Counted from the first letter of the stretch, positions 17,134-26,419 are shown. The stretch is 64,000 bases of DNA from JASJAR01 sp038530285 (GCA_038530285.1 JBCBCY010000014.1:1-64000); one strand, 5' to 3'. Program-made: numbers and translations. The notes: generated from the letters alone by a model not told the origin.

Positions 17134-18468
17134 ATGCTTACAACACTGACGAAAGCCGCCATTGGCGCGGTGTCAGGGCTCGCGATTGCCACTGCGGCTT
17201 TCGCAAACCCTTACGCCGAGTACGAAGGCACGACCCTGATCGTGAACTTCCCTGCACACCCGCATTATGATGCGGTGATGCAGATCCTGCCGGAGTTCAC
17301 CAAACAAACCGGCATCGAGGTCGAAGTTGACCAACTGCCATACTTGAAAATGCGGGAACGCCAGACCCTGGAACTGTCCCAGGACGAAGGTGAATACGAT
17401 CTGATCGCTTATGTGGTCTTTTCCAAGGCCGACTACGTGTTCGCCGATCAGCTGGAAAACCTGGCGAAGTATTTCATGAACCCGAAACTGTCGGACCCGT
17501 CTTATGACGCGACCGACCTGATTGATGGGTATGTGGAAAACATTGGCGTGGCCGGTGGCGACAAAGGTTATCTGCCGGGCAAGACCGGGTCGCTGTTTGG
17601 TATTCCTTATGGGTCGGAAACCTCGATCCTGGGCTACCGCACGGACATCTTTGAAAAGCACGGTCTCGAAGTGCCCGAGACGTATGACGAGATGCTCGAA
17701 ATCGCCTGCCAGATCCCTGAGCTGGAACCCGGCATGGGTGGTTTGTCGTCGCGTGCGGCCTCTGGCCACCATGCGTCGCATGCGTTCTTGCTGCACCTCG
17801 CCCCCCTTGGCGGTCGGGTGTTCGACGACGCCTGGAACCCGATCATCAACAACGAAGCGGGTATTCAGGCGGCCAATGCGCTGAAGCAGATCGTGGATTG
17901 CGGCCCTGAAGGTGCTGCAAGCTTCGGTTTCGGTGAAGCACTTGGCGCCTTCTTGCAGGGCGACACGGCGATGTTCCTCGACACAACTGTTGTTGCAGGT
18001 CAGGTCAGTGACCCGTCCAAGGCCGCACCCGAAGTGATCGGCAACGTTGGCTGGGCACTGCACCCGATGGGCACCCGTCGCGGGTCGCAAACCGGTGGGT
18101 TCGGCATCGGCATCCCGGCAAACGCCGAAAACAAGGAAGCTGCCTTCCTTCTGATGCAGTGGCTGACCTCGAAAGAGGGTGACAAGCTGGTGGCCCTTGC
18201 CGGTGGTAACCCATCGCGCTTCTCGACCCATGCGGATGCGGAAGTGAACGCGAAGTTCCCGCATATGGCGACCTTCGGTGAAGCGCTGCAGCATGCCGAC
18301 CCCGACTGGCGCCCGATCATCCCCGTCTGGGGCAAGATCAACGCCGATATCGGCACGACGCTTTCGAAAGTGCTGACCGAGGACCTGGACATTCAGGAAG
18401 CCCTCGACGGTGTGGCCGAACGCACCAAGGTCGTGATGGAAGAGGCCGGGTACTACACCTGGAACTGA
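17134..18468 (+). CDS. Extracellular sugar-binding protein, family 1
   Basis: 444 residues: signal peptide at about 1-24 (ending TAAFANPYAEY) and a family 1 binding-protein fold. DQLPYLKMRERQTLELSQ, GKTGSLFGIPYGSETSILGYR and QTGGFGIGIPANAENKEAAF fit binding proteins for mono- or oligosaccharides, polyols or sugar acids. It captures the substrate of the GntR-controlled pathway. A strong GGGAGG site precedes the ATG. The ligand cannot be told from the sequence. Confidence 0.9.
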   Translation: MLTTLTKAAIGAVSGLAIATAAFANPYAEYEGTTLIVNFPAHPHYDAVMQILPEFTKQTGIEVEVDQLPYLKMRERQTLELSQDEGEYDLIAYVVFSKADYVFADQLENLAKYFMNPKLSDPSYDATDLIDGYVENIGVAGGDKGYLPGKTGSLFGIPYGSETSILGYRTDIFEKHGLEVPETYDEMLEIACQIPELEPGMGGLSSRAASGHHASHAFLLHLAPLGGRVFDDAWNPIINNEAGIQAANALKQIVDCGPEGAASFGFGEALGAFLQGDTAMFLDTTVVAGQVSDPSKAAPEVIGNVGWALHPMGTRRGSQTGGFGIGIPANAENKEAAFLLMQWLTSKEGDKLVALAGGNPSRFSTHADAEVNAKFPHMATFGEALQHADPDWRPIIPVWGKINADIGTTLSKVLTEDLDIQEALDGVAERTKVVMEEAGYYTWN

Positions 18469-18532
18469 TCCTCCCTTCGTGGTCCGGGGCATCCGCCTCG
18501 GGCCGCGATAACGTCTAAGAGGAGTGGGGCGC

Positions 18533-19444
18533 GTGAAAACCCAGAACATAAATCGGTTTACACCTTACATGTTCATGGCCCCTGCCGTGATCATCATGGT
18601 GATCGCGCTGATGTACCCCTTGGGCTATATGATCTGGGGCAGTTTCCGCGACTGGAACCCGGCACAGACCATCGGCGAGGCCGAGTTTGTCGGGCTTCGC
18701 AATTATATCTTCCTGTGGAGCGATCCGAATTTCCGCGAAAGCCTTGGGGTTACGCTGACCTTTGTGTTCTTCGTTGTGACCTTCGAGTTGTTCATCGGCG
18801 TCGGGCTGGCGCTGCTTCTGGACCGCAACATTCGCGGCATGTCGATCCTCAGGACCCTGTTTATCCTTCCGATGATGATCGCGCCGGTGGTCGTGGGTCT
18901 GATGTGGCGATACATGTATCACCCGACAGTGGGCACGTTTAACCGAACGCTCAAATCCTGGGGGTTCGAAGGTGTCGACTGGCTGGGCCAGCATGCGCTG
19001 ATGTCTGTGATCATCGCCGACATCTGGCAGTGGACGCCGTTTATCTTCATTCTGGCGCTGGCCGCGTTGCAATCGCTGCCACGCTCCGCGCTGGAGGCCG
19101 CCAAAATCGATGGGGCGACCGCCTGGCAACAGATCATCCATATCAAGCTGCCGCTGATGATGCCGGTCTTGATCGTGACGGGGCTTTTGCGGGTGATTGA
19201 TGCCTTCAAGGTGCTCGAAGTGATCCTGGTGATGACCGAAGGTGGCCCTGGCCTCTCGACGGAGATTGTGGCGCTCAGGATTTCGCGCACCGCGACCGAG
19301 TTCCGCGAGCTGGGCGTGGCGGCTGCGATGTCGAATTACCTGCTGATCCTGCTTCTTTTGATCACCGTGGCGATGTTCGTCTTCCAGCGGATCACCGAAG
19401 CCCGCGCGGCCCGATTGGCCCGACAAATCCAGGAAGAGGGCTGA
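18533..19444 (+). CDS. Sugar ABC transporter permease (MalF/UgpA type)
   Basis: 303 residues with six membrane segments; the first follows PYMFMAPAVIIMVIALMYP. The EAA loop reads LEAAKIDGATAWQQIIHIKLP, where the permease contacts the ATPase. Two in-frame GTG codons exist; the one at 18533 has AAGAGGAG about 10 nt upstream, whereas the one at 18524 abuts that site. The second permease gene follows after 3 nt. Confidence 0.9.
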   Translation: MKTQNINRFTPYMFMAPAVIIMVIALMYPLGYMIWGSFRDWNPAQTIGEAEFVGLRNYIFLWSDPNFRESLGVTLTFVFFVVTFELFIGVGLALLLDRNIRGMSILRTLFILPMMIAPVVVGLMWRYMYHPTVGTFNRTLKSWGFEGVDWLGQHALMSVIIADIWQWTPFIFILALAALQSLPRSALEAAKIDGATAWQQIIHIKLPLMMPVLIVTGLLRVIDAFKVLEVILVMTEGGPGLSTEIVALRISRTATEFRELGVAAAMSNYLLILLLLITVAMFVFQRITEARAARLARQIQEEG

Positions 19445-19447
19445 GCC

Positions 19448-20377
19448 ATGAATTACGAACGCCAAAACCCGGCCTTTTACGCCCTGCTTGTCGCGCTTAT
19501 CTTCATGGCCGTGGGCCCGATCGTGTTGATGTTCATCAATTCGTTCAAGTTGGATGTGGACATCATTGGCGGCACCACCGGGCTGATCTTTCTGCCGACG
19601 ATCCAGAACTATGAAACCGCTTTGTGCGATGTGCTGTGGTACGAACCCGATCACATCGATTTTTGTTCGCTGAAATTCGGCGGGGCTTTCATCAACTCGC
19701 TGATCATCGCGCTGGTCTCGACCGCGCTGACGCTGGTAATCGGTTGTATGGCGGCTTACGCTCTGGTGCGGTTTCGGTTCATGGGGCGCGATACGGTGTC
19801 GCTGACCACGCTGATGGTGCGGATGGTCCCACCTGCGGTGCTGTTGGTGCCGGTGTTTGGTCTTTGGAACAACGAATTCTGTCTGGACCGGGATGGGCTG
19901 GTGGGCGGCTGGATCCGCGATACGTTCGGAGGGCGCGGCGATGTCTGTCTGGCGGGGACGCATTCGGGCATCATCCTGATCTATGTGGCAATGAACCTGC
20001 CGTTTGTGATCTGGATCTTGCAGAGCTTTATCGTCCAGGTGCCCCGGTCGTTGGAGGAAAGTGCGCGGGTTGATGGGGCAGGGCCGTTTCAGGTGTTCTT
20101 CAAGATCGTTCTGCCCTTGATCCAACCCGGCCTTGCCGCGGCGGCGATCTTCACCTTCCGGATTGCCTGGAACGAGTACCTGCTGGCCTCGGCCCTGTCG
20201 GACCGCAACACCCAGACCGTGCCGATCCTGATTGTGAACAACATGAGCGAGTTCAATGTGGAATGGGGGGTGATCATGGCCACGGGGATGCTTTTGGCGA
20301 TCCCACCGCTGATATTTACGCTGTTTGCGTCGCGTCAGATTATCTCGGGCATGACGGCGGGTGCGGTGAAAGGGTGA
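19448..20377 (+). CDS. Sugar ABC transporter permease (MalG/UgpE type)
   Basis: 309 residues, six membrane segments, EAA loop LEESARVDGAGPFQVFFKIVLP. It carries extra cysteine-containing periplasmic stretches (around ALCDVLWYEPDHIDFCSLKF and NEFCLDRDGLVGGWIRDTF to GDVCLAGTHSG) that are longer than in typical MalG proteins. They may be held by disulfides and may shape the contact with the binding protein (inference). It ends 4 nt before the Tm-1-like gene. Confidence 0.9.
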   Translation: MNYERQNPAFYALLVALIFMAVGPIVLMFINSFKLDVDIIGGTTGLIFLPTIQNYETALCDVLWYEPDHIDFCSLKFGGAFINSLIIALVSTALTLVIGCMAAYALVRFRFMGRDTVSLTTLMVRMVPPAVLLVPVFGLWNNEFCLDRDGLVGGWIRDTFGGRGDVCLAGTHSGIILIYVAMNLPFVIWILQSFIVQVPRSLEESARVDGAGPFQVFFKIVLPLIQPGLAAAAIFTFRIAWNEYLLASALSDRNTQTVPILIVNNMSEFNVEWGVIMATGMLLAIPPLIFTLFASRQIISGMTAGAVKG

Positions 20378-20381
20378 CACA

Positions 20382-21557
20382 ATGCCGACGGGTGAACCGC
20401 GATACCGGGCACTGATCCTTGCGACACTGTCGACCAAGGCCGACGAAGTGGCCTTTATGGCCAAACGGATGGAACGCCTTGACGTGGATGTCGAAGCGAT
20501 TGACCTGTCGCTGAACGCGCACGGCAAAGTTCTGGGGGGGCCGGCCAAGGCGCTCGCGATTGATGAGGCTGCTGGCCGGGTGCTGGAACAGGTGACCCGC
20601 GCGATGGATGACGGCGTGAATGCCGTGATCGGATTGGGTGGTGGCACGGGTGCTGAGATTGCGCTGAAGGTCCTGCGGGCAATGCCGATCACCTTCCCCA
20701 AGATGCTGATCACCACGCTGCCGTTCGATCCGCGCTATGCTTTGGCGGACAATTCGGTGGTGCTGGTGCCGACGCTGGCTGATCTCAACGGGCTGAACGC
20801 GACCCTGCGCGAAATTCTGGAAAACGCCGCGGCGATGGCGGCGGGTCTGTGCCGGACACAGCGGCGCGCCAATGCCTGTGTGCTGACCCCGTCGATCGGG
20901 ATCACGGGCCTCGGCGCGACGGATGCTGCTGTTTGCCCGCTGGTCGAACGACTACAGGCGCTCGGCGAAGAAACGACGGTGTTTCACGCCAACGGCTTTG
21001 GTGGCGCGGCGTTTGCGCGGTTTGCCAAGCGCGGCGCTTTCAGCACGCTGATTGACCTCACGCCGCATGAATTGACGCGGATCAACATTGCGGGCGCTCA
21101 TGCGCCGATGCAGGGCCGGTTTACGGCCGCCCCAGAGCGGCCACGGATCGTTCTGCCGGGGGCGCTGAATTTCATCGGGCTGGGCGAGAAATCCCTTGTC
21201 CCGAAGCGGTTCTTGTCACGCCCGCACTACGAACACTCGGGCCTGTTCACCCATGTGAAGCTGACCAATGATGAGATGGCCAATATGGCGGGGCTTCTGG
21301 CGGGCGCGATGAACACCTGCACCGGCCCCAGCGCGTTGATCGTGCCGATGGGTGGGTTTTCGCACCACGACGCCCCCGGTGGTGCCATCGAAGACCCTGA
21401 TTTGCGGGCCGTGTTCCTGGACACAATGCGCGACAAGCTGAAGCCCGAGGTCACCGTAACCGCGCTTGACGGCCATTTGTTCGACCCCGCCGTCACAGAG
21501 GCGATTTTGGACCAATTGGCGGCCTTTGCCGGCCCGAAAGAGAAAGTAATGTCATGA
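20382..21557 (+). CDS. Tm-1-like ATP-binding domain protein (UPF0261)
   Basis: 391 residues matching the Tm-1/UPF0261 family. The N-terminal half contains ILATLSTKADEVAFMA and GLGGGTGAEIALKVLRAMP, and the C-terminal half VFHANGFGGAAFARF and IVPMGGFSHHDAPGGA. Tm-1 of tomato binds ATP and blocks tobamovirus replication, but bacterial members have no proven reaction. Often they are fused to or paired with a TIM-barrel PEP-hydrolase-like domain; none is seen here. Its place between the sugar permease and a class II aldolase, overlapping the latter by 4 nt, indicates a catabolic step on the imported compound. Confidence 0.85.
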   Translation: MPTGEPRYRALILATLSTKADEVAFMAKRMERLDVDVEAIDLSLNAHGKVLGGPAKALAIDEAAGRVLEQVTRAMDDGVNAVIGLGGGTGAEIALKVLRAMPITFPKMLITTLPFDPRYALADNSVVLVPTLADLNGLNATLREILENAAAMAAGLCRTQRRANACVLTPSIGITGLGATDAAVCPLVERLQALGEETTVFHANGFGGAAFARFAKRGAFSTLIDLTPHELTRINIAGAHAPMQGRFTAAPERPRIVLPGALNFIGLGEKSLVPKRFLSRPHYEHSGLFTHVKLTNDEMANMAGLLAGAMNTCTGPSALIVPMGGFSHHDAPGGAIEDPDLRAVFLDTMRDKLKPEVTVTALDGHLFDPAVTEAILDQLAAFAGPKEKVMS

Positions 21558-22216
21558 TTGACCCCAGTGACCTGAACGACAAGAAAGACGCCCTGATTGC
21601 CGCAGCGCGGCGCTGCTTCGACCTTGGGCTACAGACCAATGCCGGGGGCAATTTGTCCGTGGCCCTCGACAGTGGCGAGGCCATTGTGATCAAGCCGTCG
21701 GGCGTGGGGTTCGCCGAATGCAGCCGCGACAACCTGCAGGTGGTGCACCTGGATGGCACGATTGAGCCGTCACCGCACAAACCGTCCAAGGATCTTGGGT
21801 TTCATCTGGATTTGTACCGCATCCGCGAGGATATTCGTGCGGTCGTGCATTGCCACAGCCCCTGGGCGACGGGCTATGCCAGTGCGGGCATCGAGATCCC
21901 GTGTCTGACGGTGCAGACCATCGAAAAGATCGGGCGGATGCCGCTGATCCCTCTATCCTCCCAAGGTGGGCCACAAACTGAGGTTGAGATCAGCCCGGTG
22001 TTTCGGGACGCATCCGTCAAGGCCGCTGTGTTGGCCAATCACGGCACCATCGGGGTCGGCAAAACGCTGATGGCGGCGCAGTATCTGGCCGAGATCATCG
22101 AGGAGACCGCACATATCGCTTACGTGCGCGACACGCTGATGGCTGCCCACGGCAAGTCCGCGGCTGATCTTCCGCAATACGGCACGGCGGCCGATGCGGC
22201 CCGGGCGGCCGAATAG
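21554..22216 (+). CDS. Class II aldolase/adducin family protein, short form (fuculose-aldolase-like)
   Basis: 220 residues, the standard size for L-fuculose/L-ribulose-phosphate aldolases and epimerases. Phosphate-site segments TNAGGNLSV and IKPSGVGFAE, the metal histidines in VVHCHSPWATGY and the later VLANHGTIGVG are all present, and the catalytic Glu/Asp region KPSKDLGFHLDLYR follows the expected order. It is the last gene of the ABC operon and the second aldolase of the GntR regulon. Its stop is one nucleotide from the convergent ccoS stop. Confidence 0.83.
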   Translation: MIDPSDLNDKKDALIAAARRCFDLGLQTNAGGNLSVALDSGEAIVIKPSGVGFAECSRDNLQVVHLDGTIEPSPHKPSKDLGFHLDLYRIREDIRAVVHCHSPWATGYASAGIEIPCLTVQTIEKIGRMPLIPLSSQGGPQTEVEISPVFRDASVKAAVLANHGTIGVGKTLMAAQYLAEIIEETAHIAYVRDTLMAAHGKSAADLPQYGTAADAARAAE

Positions 22217-22217
22217 G

Positions 22218-22373
22218 CTAGTCGGTCTCGGGCGCCTCATCATCGAGCAGGATGCGCGCGGCGCTGCCGTCGGGATCTTCGAATTGCTGGGATTTCAGCG
22301 ACCAGACAAAGGCGACAAGGCCGAGGCCACCCAGAAACAGGGATGCCGGAATGAGATAGACAAGGACGTTCAT
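22218..22373 (-). CDS. ccoS: Cbb3-type cytochrome oxidase assembly protein CcoS
   Basis: A 51-residue single-span protein, MNVLVYLIPASLFLGGLGLV then a short acidic tail. Size, position after ccoI and the AFVWSLKSQQFEDPDG segment are typical of CcoS, which is needed to insert copper and heme into the cbb3 oxidase. The start was placed at 22373, 4 nt after the ccoI stop; longer in-frame extensions are out of character for the family. Confidence 0.9.
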   Translation of the reverse strand: MNVLVYLIPASLFLGGLGLVAFVWSLKSQQFEDPDGSAARILLDDEAPETD

Positions 22374-22377
22374 TGGC

Positions 22378-24492
22378 TCACCTGACCCGCATTGCGTTGA
22401 CAAGAACACAGATTGACGACGTCGACATTGCCAAGGCCGCCGCGATGGGCGTGGCGAAGCCCGCAACTGCGATGGGGATTGCGACGGCGTTGTAGGCAAT
22501 GGCGATCCCGAAGTTCTGGCGACACATGCGCACGGCCGTTCTGGCGGTTTGAAACAGGGCGGGCAGATGGTCCAGTGTGTCGCCCGTTAAAACCACGTCG
22601 GCGGCATTGCGCGCGGCATCCAGGGCCGAGCCCGGGGCGACCGAGGCATGCGCGGCGGTCAGGGCCACGGTGTCATTGATACCGTCACCGACCATGACGG
22701 GGGTCGCACCGGCCTTGGCGAGATCACGGATGACCTGGTGCTTGCCCTCAGGCGTGACGCCTGCTGACCATGTGGTCACCCCCAGTCGGTTGGCCAGCCG
22801 TTCGGTCTTGGCGGCCGTGTCGCCCGACAGGATATGCACGTCAAGGCCCGCGGCTTGCAGTTTTGCGGCAAGCGTCGCAGCACCTGGCAGTTCGGTTTCG
22901 CGGTACGGCAAGGGGATATTGCGCTCACCGATGCGCAAGACCAGCCCGACCGTGCCGTCTGTCGCGCGTTCCAAGGCCACGGCCTTGCGGTTCCACAGCC
23001 CCGACACGCCCTGGCCCGCGCGTTCGTCCAAAGACGCGATCGCAGCCGGTGAGACGCCGGTCAGATATTGGTTCAGGGCCAGCGACACCGGGTGGGACGA
23101 GGCTTCAGACAGCCCCTTGGCGACGGATTTCGCATCGTCATCGAGAGTGTCCAGTTCAAAGTCGAACCCGGGCCGGGTCAGGGTGCCGGTCTTGTCAAGA
23201 ACCACGGTCTTGATCTCGGCCAGGCGTTCAAGCGCGGTTCCGGATTTGACCAGAAAGCCCAAACGATACAGGCGCCCGACCGCAGCGGTCGACACCGCAG
23301 GCACCGCAAGCCCCAACGCACAAGGGCAGGTGATGATCAAAACGGCAATCGCGATATTGAGTGCATGGCGCGCGTCGCCCGTGGCGATGAACCAGCCCGC
23401 AAAGGTGGCCGCAGCCAGAATATGGACGACCGGGGCATAGATTTGTGCGGCTCGGTCGGCCAGCGAGGTGTAGCTGTTGCGCAGGTTTTCGGCCGTTTCC
23501 ACCAGACGCGCCATTTGCCGAAGCTTGGTGTCTTCGCCGACCCGCAGGGTGGTCAGTTCGATGGGCGCGCCGATGTTGATCTCGCCGGCGCGCAATTCTG
23601 CCCCTGCGCGGTGCTGAACGGGGTCACTTTCGCCGGTCAGAAATGATCGGTCGGTGAAGCCCGTGTCCGACACCAAAAGCCCATCGGCAGGCACCCGGAC
23701 ACCTGCGGGCACCAGAATGCGGTCGCCCACGGCCAATGCGGTGGCGGCGATTTTCTCAACCCCGTTGGAGGTTTTCTTCAAGGCGTGCTGGACTTCCAGG
23801 GCCGACAACTCGCGCGCGGCGGACCGCGCCGAGGCGCGTGTGCGATGTTCGAGCACCCGGCCAATCAGCAGAAAGAAGGTCAGCGACAAGGCGGCGTCGA
23901 AATAGGCGTGCTCACCACTATTGAGGGCTTCAAACAGCGACATGCCCCCCGCAAGGATGATCGCCAGTGAAATCGGCACATCCATGTTCAGGCGGCGTCC
24001 GCGCAAGGCCCCGGCGGCCGAGCGGAAAAACGGTTGGGCGGAAAACAGGGCCGCAGGCAGGGCGATCGCGGCTGAGATCAGGTGGAACATATCGCGGGTC
24101 GCGTCGGTCGCGCCGGACCAAACGGCGACCGACAAGAGCATCACGTTCATCATCGCAAAGCCTGCCACGCCAACCCGCAGGATCAGGTCGCGGCCGACAG
24201 GGTCGGTGTCGGCCCCCAGCGCGTCCAAATCAAGGGGATAGGCGTCAAAGCCCGCTTTTGAGAGCGCCTGGACAAGCTTTTCGGGCGGAAGGTGCGTTTC
24301 GACATTCACCCGTTTGAGGGTGAAATTCACCCGCGCGTCCATCACATCAGGCAGCTTTCGCAGCGCGCGTTCAATGTCGCCGATACAGGCCGCGCAGCGC
24401 ATTTTCGGAACCGATAGGGCGACGGTGGCGGCGGGCACCTCGATGTCGCTGGCGGTAGGCGCCGCCGCGCAGGCTGGGCAGGCGGCGGTCAT
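22378..24492 (-). CDS. ccoI: Copper-exporting P1B-type ATPase CcoI/FixI
   Basis: 704 residues. An N-terminal CPACAAAP and an HMA domain with MRCAACIGDIE bind metal. The TGES-type actuator loop (FLTGESDPV), the ion-site CPC (IITCPCALGLAVP), the phosphorylation motif DKTGTLT and the SEASSHPVS HP motif follow. It supplies copper to the CcoN active site. The hinge motif is GDGINDTVAL instead of the almost universal GDGINDAPAL, a notable change in an otherwise complete pump. It overlaps ccoH by 4 nt. Confidence 0.92.
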   Translation of the reverse strand: MTAACPACAAAPTASDIEVPAATVALSVPKMRCAACIGDIERALRKLPDVMDARVNFTLKRVNVETHLPPEKLVQALSKAGFDAYPLDLDALGADTDPVGRDLILRVGVAGFAMMNVMLLSVAVWSGATDATRDMFHLISAAIALPAALFSAQPFFRSAAGALRGRRLNMDVPISLAIILAGGMSLFEALNSGEHAYFDAALSLTFFLLIGRVLEHRTRASARSAARELSALEVQHALKKTSNGVEKIAATALAVGDRILVPAGVRVPADGLLVSDTGFTDRSFLTGESDPVQHRAGAELRAGEINIGAPIELTTLRVGEDTKLRQMARLVETAENLRNSYTSLADRAAQIYAPVVHILAAATFAGWFIATGDARHALNIAIAVLIITCPCALGLAVPAVSTAAVGRLYRLGFLVKSGTALERLAEIKTVVLDKTGTLTRPGFDFELDTLDDDAKSVAKGLSEASSHPVSLALNQYLTGVSPAAIASLDERAGQGVSGLWNRKAVALERATDGTVGLVLRIGERNIPLPYRETELPGAATLAAKLQAAGLDVHILSGDTAAKTERLANRLGVTTWSAGVTPEGKHQVIRDLAKAGATPVMVGDGINDTVALTAAHASVAPGSALDAARNAADVVLTGDTLDHLPALFQTARTAVRMCRQNFGIAIAYNAVAIPIAVAGFATPIAAALAMSTSSICVLVNAMRVR

Positions 24493-24953
24493 CGCGCGCG
24501 CCTGACGATGACGCGTTGCGCGAACAATGTGCCGTCAGCTGCCCGGGCTTTCAGGCGCAGGTTCCAGTTGCCGGGGCCTGCATCGATCGGGGCGACAAAG
24601 GCGCGACCGTCAAAGGCAAAGACCGGGGTTTGGTCGGCGGCGACGGATGTGGCGCGCCCGAAGGTGGCGGCTTCGATCTGCGCCTTTATGGGCGCGCCGT
24701 CCTTTTCGATCGACAAGATCAGCTGACCGTTCTCAATCACCGCTGCCACGTCCCACCCGAGCGCTTCTTGCGCGGTCCGGTCGCGGTCAAACGACTGGCT
24801 GGCGACATAGGAATTCTTCACCTCGATGCCCGGAAAGGTGCGCACCGCGTTGAACGCCAGCGTCAGGTTCACCGAGATGATGATTGAAAAGCCGAAGACG
24901 AACACCGCCAGAACGTGCCAGCCGGTGATCTTGGTTCCAGTCTGTTGCATCAT
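24489..24953 (-). CDS. ccoH: Cbb3 oxidase assembly protein CcoH/FixH
   Basis: 154 residues with one N-terminal membrane helix (GWHVLAVFVFGFSIIISVNLT) and a periplasmic beta-rich FixH domain (VKNSYVASQSFDRDRTAQEA, NWNLRLKARAADGTLFAQR). It takes part in assembly and stability of the cbb3 oxidase. It overlaps ccoG and ccoI by 4 nt each, in the usual GHIS order. Confidence 0.9.
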   Translation of the reverse strand: MMQQTGTKITGWHVLAVFVFGFSIIISVNLTLAFNAVRTFPGIEVKNSYVASQSFDRDRTAQEALGWDVAAVIENGQLILSIEKDGAPIKAQIEAATFGRATSVAADQTPVFAFDGRAFVAPIDAGPGNWNLRLKARAADGTLFAQRVIVRRAR

Positions 24954-26362
24954 TGGGTTCCATTCCCGTTGAATATTGTATCTTTGTAAGCCCGCTCTCC
25001 ATTGCCGAGGTCTTCGACCCAGAAGCGGAAATCGGTCCGGTCAAGCGTGGCCGGGTCGCTGCCCGGCGGTGCGGTGACATAGGCGCGCACAAGCTGTGTG
25101 GCGTTGGGGCCCACCTCAAGCGCCTGATACGGAGTCCCTTCGAGGGTCAGGCCCAATGACAGGTTTCCAGTCACCGAAAAGCCGTAGGTGCGCGCCTCAC
25201 CGTGTTTGTTGCGCACCCGCAATTCGTAGGTGTTGCGCAGGGTTCCGTCCGACAACGTGACGTAGGTCGGGTTGCGCACCGGGGCGACGGTGACCTCAAT
25301 CTCGGGGCGGATAAAGAGCGCATAGGTCATCGCCACGCCCACCAGCGCCCAGATCAGCGTGTAAAGAACCGTGCGCAGGCGCAAAACATGGTGCCAATAG
25401 GGCCGCGGCGGCTGACCGGCACGCTCACGCGGTTCGTCCGACAGCGCGAGGTAGTCGATGAGACCCCGGTCGCGGCCGATTTTCTCCATCACCTCGTCGC
25501 AGGCATCGATGCACAGCGCGCAGGTGATGCATTCCATCTGCTGGCCTTTGCGGATGTCGATGCCCACGGGGCAGACATTGACGCAGGCATTGCAGTCAAT
25601 GCAGTCGCCCACGCCCTCAACCCGCTTTTTGCCGCGCGGTTCGCCGCGCCAGTCGCGGTAGGCCACGGTCAGGGTGTCATCGTCCATCATGGCGGCCTGG
25701 ATGCGGGGCCAGGGGCACATGTAGATGCACACCTGTTCGCGCATGAAGCCACCGAAGATGAAGGTCGTCGCCGTCAGGATGGCGATCGTGGCATAGGCCA
25801 CTGGCGGGGCGGAGAAGGTCAAAAGCTGGCCCAGAAGCGTGGGCGCATCGGCAAAGTAGAATACCCAAGCCCCACCCGTCGCGATGCCGATCAGCGCCCA
25901 GGTGGTCCATTTCGTGGCCCGCAGCCGGGCCTTTTTGAGCGACCAGGGGGCGGTGTGCAGGCGCACGCGGGCATTGCGGTCGCCTTCGATCCAGCGTTCG
26001 ACCAGGATGAACAGATCGGTCCAGACGGTCTGAGGGCAGGAGTAGCCGCACCAGACCCGCCCCAAAGCGGAGGTGAACAAGAACAATCCCAGCCCGGCCA
26101 TGATCAGAAGACCGGCCACGAAGTAAAATTCGTGCGGCCAGATCTCGATCCAGAAGAAGTAAAAGCGCCGGTTGGCAAGGTCCACGAGCACCGCCTGGTC
26201 AGGCAGGTTCGGGCCGCGGTCCCAGCGGATCCACGGGGTCAGGTAGTAGATGCCCAGCGTCACCGCCATGATCACCCACTTGAGATTGCGAAACTTGCCG
26301 GAGACGCGGCGCGGAAAGATCGGCACGCGGGCGGCATAAAGAGCTTCGGGGGCGTCGGACAT
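24950..26362 (-). CDS. ccoG: Cytochrome c oxidase accessory protein CcoG (FixG/RdxA)
   Basis: 470 residues. Membrane helices in the first 200 residues include a CGYSCPQTVW segment near residue 110. Two [4Fe-4S] clusters follow: CIDCNACVNVCP and CITCALCIDAC. The C-terminal 150 residues form an Ig-like FixG domain. CcoG reduces Cu(II) for cbb3 assembly in characterised members. It heads the ccoGHIS operon and has an FnrL-like box 58 nt upstream. Confidence 0.93.
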   Translation of the reverse strand: MSDAPEALYAARVPIFPRRVSGKFRNLKWVIMAVTLGIYYLTPWIRWDRGPNLPDQAVLVDLANRRFYFFWIEIWPHEFYFVAGLLIMAGLGLFLFTSALGRVWCGYSCPQTVWTDLFILVERWIEGDRNARVRLHTAPWSLKKARLRATKWTTWALIGIATGGAWVFYFADAPTLLGQLLTFSAPPVAYATIAILTATTFIFGGFMREQVCIYMCPWPRIQAAMMDDDTLTVAYRDWRGEPRGKKRVEGVGDCIDCNACVNVCPVGIDIRKGQQMECITCALCIDACDEVMEKIGRDRGLIDYLALSDEPRERAGQPPRPYWHHVLRLRTVLYTLIWALVGVAMTYALFIRPEIEVTVAPVRNPTYVTLSDGTLRNTYELRVRNKHGEARTYGFSVTGNLSLGLTLEGTPYQALEVGPNATQLVRAYVTAPPGSDPATLDRTDFRFWVEDLGNGERAYKDTIFNGNGTQ

Positions 26363-26419
26363 GGAAAGAGCACCTTTGACAAGATGCTCTCACCCTAGGG
26401 TGGGGACCGCCCGCCTGCC

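Noticed and set aside
18515..20716. A 733-residue open frame on the minus strand
   Set aside because: It lies antisense to the two sugar permease genes and the start of the Tm-1-like gene, and its sequence is His/Arg/Asp-rich as expected for a shadow of membrane-protein codons.
25202..26398. A 398-residue plus-strand frame over ccoG
   Set aside because: Antisense to ccoG, whose Fe-S motifs are unambiguous.
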